Shown piece after piece: positions 23,201-29,862 of a DNA stretch of 29,862 bases. Below the pieces are notes generated by a model. It had not been told where the DNA came from and did no database searches. It saw only the letters and a program-made list of their open reading frames with translations. The stretch lies in NCBI GenBank assembly GCA_019693395.1, contig JAAMXP010000564.1, positions 1-29,862 of the forward strand, in the 5' to 3' direction. The stretch is from Ettlia oleoabundans (lineage: Eukaryota > Chlorophyta > Chlorophyceae > Chlamydomonadales). Numbering within the stretch: position 1 is the stretch's first letter; each line of letters starts with the position of its first letter. The translations under genes and the position numbers were made by a program.

Positions 23201-23248
23201 TGACAGCCGGAAGTGCGCTGCTCTCGCTGTCCGCTGGTGCCTTTGCAT
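14257..23248 (-). CDS. Very long coiled-coil protein with Ax_dynein_light-like segment (AXDND1-like), about 1,800 aa, about 23 exons
   Basis: Modelled exons, 5' to 3': 23168-23248, 22443-23120, 21523-22333 (with one internal intron), 21121-21301, 20645-20941, 19988-20474, 19586-19812, 19066-19217, 18776-18913, 18442-18605, 17864-18246, 17539-17683, 17277-17357, 17060-17128, 16838-16919, 16600-16655, 16218-16451, 15960-16135, 15479-15773, 15264-15342, 15021-15143 and 14257-14777. The N-terminal about 460 residues are low-complexity. AFEELQRQVAVECEDRGVLL (21570-21630), followed by MYEEIIGAMRDELAAVRK, matches the 'CFDELIRQVT..CAERGLLL..YES' core of axonemal inner-arm dynein light chain p28. A long coiled coil follows, down to about 17500, then a helical C-terminal region (DLVDNVYEAMAQFFCERRG, VDLDALLLVLMDEYCDG). 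Likely a ciliary or centriolar structural protein. Exon 19988-20474 has one surplus base. The first intron (47 bp), the intron within 21523-22333 and the start of exon 18442-18605 are uncertain. Confidence 0.68.
19456..19565. repeat. 55-bp direct tandem duplication in an intron
   Basis: The unit beginning CCATCGAACAGAATTGGCCC occurs at 19456-19510 and again, identical, at 19511-19565. It lies in the intron between exons 19586-19812 and 19066-19217 of the long coiled-coil gene, next to the donor. Confidence 0.92.
22031..22069. repeat. CTG/CAG triplet run encoding polyglutamine
   Basis: Seven CTG triplets at 22049-22069, plus CTGCTGCTGC at 22031-22040. On the minus strand they read as Q7, then HALQQQ, within the low-complexity N-terminal part of the coiled-coil protein. 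Confidence 0.85.
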
Positions 23249-23642
23249 TCTCTCGGTTACTTCATCGATAGTTGAGTGGTGGACCAGAGTCACGGGGCCC
23301 CGTCTAGAGGGGCGGCCGGGTGCCGGTGAGCGGTAGCGTCTGCGGCCAAATGCCGACCATGTTACTTGAGTCTTGAGGACACGTCTTGAAATGCGCGGCT
23401 GCGGGGGCTTTGCGACCCGCTGCCCACATTTTTTATGTGGGCCCGCCCGACTGACTGACCTTTGAAGTGGTGCTATCAAAAGAAGTCGACGCGGGTCTAA
23501 CGGTCCTATTTAAGGTGCTATTGCGGGTCCAAGGCGCAAACACGTCTCGTCCCACGTGGCGTTTCGGGCCCAGCAGCTGTCAACCAAACAGGGGTTTGCT
23601 GAACTGGGGATTGGATTGTCGGAAAACATCGCGGGCAAGCCA
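23249..23642. promoter_or_regulatory. Divergent promoter between the coiled-coil gene and the deneddylase
   Basis: 394 bp separate the two modelled start codons. It includes a perfect 8-bp inverted repeat, GCCCACAT (23422-23429) and ATGTGGGC (23435-23442), with a T5 loop. A minus-strand frame with basic residues is open through much of it but lacks an ATG, so it is probably 5' UTR. Confidence 0.4.
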
Positions 23643-24427
23643 ATGGATGTGGTGTTAAGCTACGGTGACAGCAAGCTCTTTGCTGCTGATGTCCAACTCC
23701 TGCGCGGCCCAGCGTGGCTCAACGACCAGGTCATATACTTCAATGCAAATGATACCAGTCAAATAATGATGTGGCCCAATCAACCTAGAGTGGCTTGCAC
23801 CTGCCCGGCACAGCCTCCACCACCCACCGCCAAATGTTGCCCCTGAACTTCTGGCTCGTTGTGCAGTTGATTGGCTTCTACTTCGAGTACCTTGCCCAAG
23901 AGGTATGCACACAGAGTGGACTGCTGCTCATCCCTGGCAGCGCCACCTTCTTGCTGGCCAATCTGGGTCCTGATGGCAAAACCGCCGTCCTGGACCCGCT
24001 GGAGTTTGAAGCGCAGCAGCTGGTGCTGTTTGCCGTCAACGACAACCCTGACGTGCAAGAGGCGTTTGGTGGCAGCCATTGGTCACTGCTGACATATAGT
24101 GCCGCGGACAACACGTTCAGGCACTACACCTCGCTGGCTGGCTTGAATCAAGAGGCTGCCAGGCATGTGTTTGAGTCGGCAAGGCGGCCAGGCAGCAGGC
24201 TGTATGAGCAGCCCACACCCCAGCAACAGAATGGGTATGATTGCGGCCTGTATGTGTTGGCCCTTGCACGTCTGTTGTGTCAACGGCATGCCGACCATGG
24301 GCAGCAAATGAGCTTTGAAGTGGCGCCAGAGTTACTCACCCCAGCTGATGTGGCGGCACTGCGGCGGGAGGTGCTGGAGCTGATAGACAGCAAGTCAGCG
24401 GCAGCAGCAGGCGATGGCAAGAGGTAG
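23643..24427 (+). CDS. NEDD8-specific cysteine protease (SENP8/DEN1 family), 215 aa, catalytic Asp replaced
   Basis: Exons 23643-23729 and 23867-24427 join in phase 0 to read WLNDQ|LIGFYFEY. The start MDVVLSYGDS matches the usual start of SENP8/NEDP1, and the length (215 aa) fits the about 210-220 aa family. Family C48 landmarks: WLND (residues 25-28); VFLAINDN-equivalent VLFAVNDN (82-89); GGSHWSLL (97-104) with catalytic His100; PQQQNGYDCGLYV (148-160) with the oxyanion Gln and catalytic Cys155. The enzyme matures NEDD8 and removes it from cullins and other proteins. The residue 17 after His, which is Asp in the 'HYDS/HHDS' motif of the family, is Thr117 here (HYTS, codon ACC at 24128-24130). 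Activity may therefore be reduced or altered. The gene ends tail-to-tail with the DHH gene. Confidence 0.88.
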
Positions 24428-24542
24428 CAGTGATCAGATGCAATCCATCTGATGTATGTCTCCTTTGAGCTTCACGGTGCCTCTTGAGCCAGCATCATTA
24501 CTGCCTGTGCTTCCATTCATTTGGGGATGTGGCTGGGGTTCA

Positions 24543-24560
24543 TTACATTTACAATTTACA
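24543..24560 (-). terminator. Cluster of three minus-strand TGTAA poly(A) signals (DHH gene)
   Basis: TTACA occurs at 24543-24547, 24549-24553 and 24556-24560, that is TGTAA three times on the minus strand, 84-101 bases beyond the stop at 24644. Confidence 0.6.
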
Positions 24561-24620
24561 ATGCAATGTTGGCAAACAACTATACACAGGAGCCGCAGCC
24601 GGCCAATGCATCCAATGCAT

Positions 24621-24625
24621 TGTAA
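24621..24625 (+). terminator. TGTAA poly(A) signal of the deneddylase gene
   Basis: TGTAA lies 194 bases after the TAG stop. It is to the right of the DHH gene's signals, so the two transcripts would overlap at their 3' ends. Confidence 0.45.
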
Positions 24626-24643
24626 GTTGTCGCAGGTCGCCCC

Positions 24644-26399
24644 TCATGCACGCCAGCTGTCAAATTCGGTCAAGCTGCAGATGAAGCTGCTGGCATTTCG
24701 ATGCCCGCCGCCACCATGTGCCTCGCTGATGGGTGTGGTGTCCTCGGCCTCTCCAATGGAACGCAAGCTGCATTTAATCTTGGAGGTGTCGCCCATGGCC
24801 TCCTGCAGGTATTGCAGGGCCAGCAAGGTGAAGCTAGCAATGACAGATTGAACAACTTGATTTCGTTGATGCATTGCTTAAACCAGCCGTTGCTGCACAA
24901 GCACCCCCACTTTGGCAGCAACTAGCAACAGCATCCATGCAACATACACACCTCAATGTAGGCCACCACTGCCATGGCTCGTAGCCCCTGCCTCCTGCTC
25001 TCTTCGGCCAGTGCATTCCCCAGCTGGCTGCGCAGGCTGGCCAGCTGATCACCCACGCGCACCGCCAGGCAGCGCCCCCAGCCACGATCCATTCCTGCTG
25101 CTCCACCGATGTGGACTACATAGGCCTGCGCCACAGCCTCCTGCACCAACCACTGCTGCTCTGATAGGATCGGCTTGCCTAGATCAATAAGTGCCTGCGG
25201 CGTTTGCGCCAGAAGCTGGTCAAAAATGTCTGGATTCTTGTTGGCGTCATATTCTAGCTTCAAGCTTGCAAGGCCTGAATCAAGAAATGAGAGAAGTGCA
25301 AATGAGAAAACTCCCCAACACCGAGCAGGCGCTGGCCCCAAACCTATGCTGCTCCAAGGCAACTTGTATCCCACCTGCCGTGAACGCCTTGCTCTCAGGA
25401 AGTTGCCACCGCCACAAATCGGCATCCTCAATGTACCGGAATAATTGTCGCTGCTCCTCCGTGAGGTCATGTGCTCGGAAATGGTCTAAGCTGCAGCAGA
25501 CGATTCATGCAGAGGGCTTTATTGATTGCAAGCTGGCCAGTGCTGTTGTTCGCCCGGCTACCCCACTGCTGCTTAATGAGCATGTGCTCCTGCTTCTGCT
25601 GCTGCCACGCAGCCTGCAACAGGCCGCTGGATTACACTCCAAGCTTGCCTGATGGTCGCTCCGCTTCTGTTCATATCAAAGTGCACCTCGAGGGATTCCA
25701 GCCCCGCCAGCGCAGGGTCTGTGAGCTCCGCTGCCGCTGTTTTGTGGTGGTCCAACACCACAACCTTGGCCACATGCCTGCTCAGCTCCCTGGCAAAGCC
25801 GGGCCCGCCCGAAAAGTCCACAAGGTATGCTACCTCGTTGCCCTGCAGGTTACGGGGTTTGGCAAGACCATGCATATCACGTATCTGACATGTATAGTAC
25901 GCGGCATTTGACACGTGGGCAGCATCGGAGAGGAACAGCATGGGATCCGGCCGGGCACTCACACTGCATGCTTAGTTGTGGACGGATATGCTGCGCTATA
26001 TCAGAGCATACGACCTAGCAATCTGCCAACTGGCGAAAGGGCACTGTGCACTGCACAAGCAGCAGACAGCTACAGCACCGCACACTTTCAAGCCTAATGA
26101 TGCAACGCTGAGTGGTGCCCACACAGTATTTGGCCGGAACTCCACTGATATGCCGCGGGCCTTGTGTGCCAGGTGAACAGCCAGCGCCGCAAAGATGCCA
26201 TCTGGGCACTGAAATTGCAGCAGGATGGGGGACTTTTCAACAACAACGGTTTCCTGCCGGCTAAGGGCGGACGTACATGGCGGGCCAGGTGCTGAAGCTG
26301 GCCCGCCCCTGCAAGAATCCTTTGGCTCAATCTTCCTTTTCGTAGGTTATAGAAACTCACAGGGTAGTGATACAAGCAGAGCGTTCTACCGTGAGCCAT
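24644..26399 (-). CDS. DHH/DHHA1 phosphoesterase family protein, 317 aa, six exons
   Basis: Exons 26361-26399, 26086-26208, 25649-25842, 25375-25490, 24952-25274 and 24644-24802 add to 954 bases with all phases matching. Motifs: LYHYPCPDGIFAALA (residues 9-23; the CPDG replaces the usual DxDG metal motif I), VAYLVDFSGGPG (58-69), VVVLDHHKTA (81-90; the DHH motif III), FDMNRSGATI, IEDADLWRW, and the DHHA1 substrate-binding block AHGGGGHRNASSF (293-305). Families with this arrangement hydrolyse phosphodiesters, such as short oligonucleotides, cyclic dinucleotides or polyphosphate; the substrate here is not predictable. The 158-bp intron 25491-25648 uses a GC donor (ATCAG|GCAAGC), supported by phase (AG+C gives Ser) and by conserved sequence on both sides. 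The start, 13 residues before CPDG, fits plant and algal homologues. Confidence 0.85.
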
Positions 26400-26657
26400 C
26401 ACCGCCGTGGCACCTGGGCGTGGGCTGATCAGGCCGCAAAGTGTCCTGTGCCACAAGCAATACCAGCATGACATAGGTAGGGAATGACTGTTGTCATCCT
26501 CCCACTTGGAACAGCGAAATGCAACCTCGTGCCGTCCATGCTGCGCTGTTGGCGCATGGTTCAAGCCTGCCCAGTTGAACCGATCTCTAGCATTCGCAGT
26601 GCATTTTCACGAATGAAAATGTTTTAATAAGGGGCCTGGAACTTGCTGTGAGGCAGC
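26400..26657. promoter_or_regulatory. Divergent promoter between DHH and P450 reductase genes
   Basis: 258 bp separate the start codons. Near the reductase end is a perfect inverted repeat, CATTTTCA (26602-26609), CGAA, TGAAAATG (26614-26621). It ends 36 bases before the ATG and is followed by AT-rich TTTTAATAAGG. This may be a 5'-UTR hairpin or a dyad protein site. Confidence 0.45.
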
Positions 26658-29600
26658 ATGGAGACGCAACTATTCTCTATAGACGTGCCCCAGGCCTTGC
26701 CCGTGCTCTGTGCTGCTGTTATCGGTCTAATTGTGATAGTTTTGCTGTTTAAGACCAAGCAGAGCAGCAAAGGCAGCCCGGGAAGTCCAGCCGCCGCTAC
26801 CTCCTCGCATGGCCCTGCCAACGGAGCCCTGGCGGCCCATTCCGAGGCACTAGATATTAGAGGCAAGTGTGTGATCTTGTTCGGCACCCAGACAGGCACG
26901 GCCGAGCGGTTCGCAAAGTCGCTGAGGGCGCAGCTGGACAGCAAGTACGGCGGCAGCACCGCTTTTGAGGTGCTGGATATTGAGCAGTATGACGCGCCCA
27001 GCCGGCTGCCCCATGAAAAGCTTGTCTTCCTGCTCATGGCCACCTATGGAGACGGCGACCCCACGGATTCAGCCACCGACTTCTGGGGCTGGCTGTCAGA
27101 AACAGCGGAGAGCGACACCGCTGACTACCTGCTCGAGGTGCGAGTGCTGATCAGCAGTGGTTCCTCTGTTGTTGGCAGGAGTGTTGTGGCTGGGCATGTC
27201 GTATTGCAGCTGACTGATATTGCAGCCATGCCCGGCCTGTTGCGATGGCAGCTACCTGTTGAACAGGTGTGCCTGTAACATTACGTCGGGCAGTTGCACG
27301 TCGGTTGCCATCCCCTGCTGCCTACCTGCACACGCGCTCAGCACCTTGCGCGCACAGTTTCTACCTCACACTGCTGTTTTCTACTGGCACCATTGCATTA
27401 TACGCAGGGTGTCAGCTTTGGCGTGTTTGGGCTGGGCAACCGCCAGTACGAGCACTTTTGTGCCATGGGGCGCAAGGTGTCCAAGGCAATGAAGAAGCTG
27501 GGTGCTGCCGAGGTAGTGCCCAAGGGCGAGGGTGATGACGACCATGACATCGACGCAGACTTTGACCGCTGGTGTGGGGAGCTTTTTGCCGCGCTGGACA
27601 GGTCCAGCCTTGTGACGGCGGGCAAGGTGGGCAACAAGGGGCTGGTGTACAAGCAGGGCAGCGGCATGACAGTGCTGGAACTTCGACAGCGTGTTATGCT
27701 GAGCAAGGACACCACTGCACAACATCAACTGTTGTAAGGTTGCTTTCTGGGCTGGGGCTGCAGCATGCCAGCAAATCAGTGCACAAGCGACTGGACAAGT
27801 ACACTGCACAGCAATAGGCAGAGCTGGGCAGCTGCGGTGGCAACCTGCTGGCCTGTGTGGTGGGTTCCATCCCTCTGCTGCACTGTGCTGAGCTGCAGGG
27901 GCCCAACGGCGGCAGCCTGTCTGCTGATTTCCTGGCGGCATATGAGGTTGAGGAGGTGTCGTTGGCTTCGGTGCCTGCCTCTTCTGTGGACTGCCTGCCC
28001 AAAGGAGGCAGCGGCCTGAGCAGCCATAGCCCCTTCCTGGGGACTATCAGCGTTGTTCGGGAGCTTCACTCAGGCGGGGACCGGTCTTGTGTGCATGTGG
28101 AGGTGGATATCACAGGCTGCCAGGCCAGCTATGAAGCAGGTGTGTCCTGGCTCTAAGATGATCCAGGCAGACATGCCCTTTCAAGTACAGCCAGCTGCAG
28201 GCTGCCTTACATGCCCTGAGGCCGCTGCAGCATTCAGGGCGTGTGCACACATTGTCTGCCTCTCTGCTCCTGCGGATTGGTGCTGTGCTTGACTGAGCTT
28301 GAAGCACCTTCAGCGCTGCCCTTTCAAACCATGAGCCTGTGGGCATGCCAATGTTGGTTTTTTCGCAGGCGACCATGTGGCTGTCTACGCGGAGAACAGT
28401 CCAGCAATTGTGCAGGCAGCAGCCGCCACCCTGGGCGTGCCGCTGGACTATGCCTTCCGCCTGCGCCTGCCCGCTGGCAACCGGCACAGCTTGCCTGAGC
28501 CGCCAGTGGCGGGACCAATGACGTTGCGCTGCGCTCTGGCACGCTATGCTGATCTGTTGTCGGCGCCAAACAAGGCAGCTCTGCTGGCGCTGGCAGCATG
28601 TGCGGCTGACCCTAACGAAGCAGCCCGCCTGCAGCGCCTGGCATCAATCGAGGGTGAGAGGGGCCCCGCTGCCACCAAAAGGCCCCTGCTGTACAACCTG
28701 CTTGTTGCCTGCTTCAGCTGTGGTCGGTGTGGTAGCGCGCCTGCTCAGTGCAGCCACGCTGTGGAAAGTGTTCCAGGGCCTTCTGCATTTTGGTCCCTGT
28801 TGCTCCCAATCTCCACCGCCTCGCTCTCTTGCACCATCAGTCAATCGTGCACCTCCACATGCACTTTGAAATGCACTTTAAGCCACAGCCACAGTTATGC
28901 AATCATCATCATGCAGTCACATACTCCTGGCATTTGGTGCCCCAATCCACGCCCCATGCTGTATGTGCAGGCAGGGATGAGTATTACAGCTACGTGGTGG
29001 CCGCCAACCGCAGCCTGCTTGAGGTAATGCAGGACTTCCCATCAGCCAAACCCTCACTAGGTGGGTGTGCGGATCATTGCTGATTCTGGGGCGTGAGCCT
29101 GGTCTGGTACGCTGGGGTGGTGAACTGCACTGCACTGCACTGCTGAATGGTATTTTGCCCCAGGAGCTGGCTGGGCTGCGCCACGCTGCCAGAATGTCTG
29201 CATTTCTGGCCAAACCACACGTTTTTACCCCTCCTTCCTTCCTACCTTACTTTGCTGCTGCAGGCGCCTTCTTTGGCAGCATTGCGCCGCATTTGCAGCC
29301 ACGGTTCTACTCCATTTCCTCGGCTCCGCAGCAGCATCCACGTTCAGTGCACATCACCTGTGCAGTTGTCAAGGAGCGGATGCCCACAGGTGTGAACATG
29401 ACACTGTAGCCGCAGCCGCTTATGCACTACATTGTGGCCTGCTCATGCTAATCTTGCTGGGCCAAGCTATGCTCCTCTATATGCACACACCCACGAGCTT
29501 TCCCCTTGGGTGGTACAGCCCAACTGCCCTTGGAAACGGCAGGCAAGCGAATTTCGCAACGTCCACGTGTGCCGTATCCGGCAGATCACCTCGCTCACTC

Positions 29601-29822
29601 TTCTGGTTTGTCCTCTGCGCCTTGCAGGGCGGCTGCACGAGGGTGTGGCATCCTGCTGGCTGGCTAGGGCACAGGTAGGGCAGCAGGTGTCGCTGTTCCT
29701 GCGCCGCTCCACCTTCAAGCTGCCTGCTAGCCCCTTGGTTCCTGTGGTCATGGTGGGACCTGGCACAGGGCTGGCGCCTTTCCGTGGGTTCTTGCAGCAA
29801 CGTGCGGCACTGCTCAAGTCTG
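26658..29822 (+). CDS. POR: NADPH-cytochrome P450 reductase, C-terminus beyond the window
   Basis: Seven phase-consistent exons: 26658-27137, 27408-27671, 27899-28139, 28369-28653, 28971-29060, 29264-29389 and 29628-29822, encoding about 560 aa; a further donor GTGAGT is at 29823. A membrane anchor spans residues about 13-31 ([16 protein letters not shown]). The flavodoxin-like FMN domain has [11 protein letters not shown] (75-85), [10 protein letters not shown] and [11 protein letters not shown]. The FAD connecting domain has [30 protein letters not shown] and RFYSISSAP; the NADPH domain begins with [16 protein letters not shown]. The enzyme moves electrons from NADPH through FAD and FMN to ER P450s, squalene epoxidase and haem oxygenase. 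The final about 120 residues, with the terminal aromatic that stacks on FAD, are outside. The donor at 27672 (MT|GPNGG) is in the least conserved linker and is the least certain junction. Confidence 0.95.
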
Positions 29823-29862
29823 GTGAGTAGCATCTGGGCGTGGTGGTGGTGGTGGGTGGGGG

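Noticed and set aside
23129..23479. N-terminal extension of the coiled-coil protein upstream of 23248
   Set aside because: The frame is open and Arg-rich but contains no ATG upstream of 23248, so translation is modelled from there.
1..29862. An uncharacterised defence, secretion or biosynthetic gene cluster
   Set aside because: The genes are single, intron-containing eukaryotic genes with unrelated functions and alternating strands. Nothing indicates joint function or horizontal transfer.

Overview
The window is nuclear DNA of a green alga (Chlorophyta). The protein-coding genes are intron-rich. Splice sites are mostly GT-AG, with several GC-AG. Third positions are rich in G and C, proteins have Ala/Gln-rich tails, and TGTAA motifs (the usual chlorophyte polyadenylation signal) lie shortly after several stop codons. 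I see no bacterial, viral or organellar genes, no rRNA or tRNA, and no CRISPR array. Presence of an augmin subunit and an axonemal-dynein-light-chain-like protein suggests a lineage that has, or recently had, flagellated cells. I cannot name the species.

Layout, left to right. (1) 1-594 (+): C-terminal end of an OGFOD1-type prolyl hydroxylase. (2) About 1066-2753 (+): protein ending in a MYND zinc finger. (3) 3109-6166 (+): nine-exon secreted or Golgi protein resembling a GT-A glycosyltransferase. (4) 6511-9718 (+): F-box/leucine-rich-repeat protein with two frame breaks and a 357-bp tandem repeat in an intron. (5) 10257-12435 (-): augmin subunit HAUS5/AUG5. (6) 12675-14065 (+): unrecognised 300-aa protein. 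(7) 14257-23248 (-): about 23 exons, about 1,800 aa, coiled coil with an Ax_dynein_light-like segment. (8) 23643-24427 (+): NEDD8-specific protease (SENP8/DEN1 type) with Thr at the catalytic Asp position. (9) 24644-26399 (-): DHH/DHHA1 phosphoesterase. (10) 26658 to the right edge (+): NADPH-cytochrome P450 reductase, cut off at its C-terminus.

Exon models were built by hand from splice motifs and checked by intron phase. For the glycosyltransferase, HAUS5, the 300-aa protein, the deneddylase, the DHH protein and the P450 reductase all junctions are phase-consistent. The right half of the window is arranged as head-to-head pairs with 240-400 bp between starts, alternating with tail-to-tail pairs about 200 bp apart. 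The genes have unrelated housekeeping roles: protein hydroxylation, glycosylation, ubiquitin/NEDD8 control, spindle or axoneme structure, phosphoester hydrolysis and P450 electron supply. There is no operon or pathway cluster. I found no evidence for a new biological system; the points most worth checking are the altered deneddylase triad, the orphan 300-aa protein, the long axonemal-type protein and the frequency of GC-AG introns.
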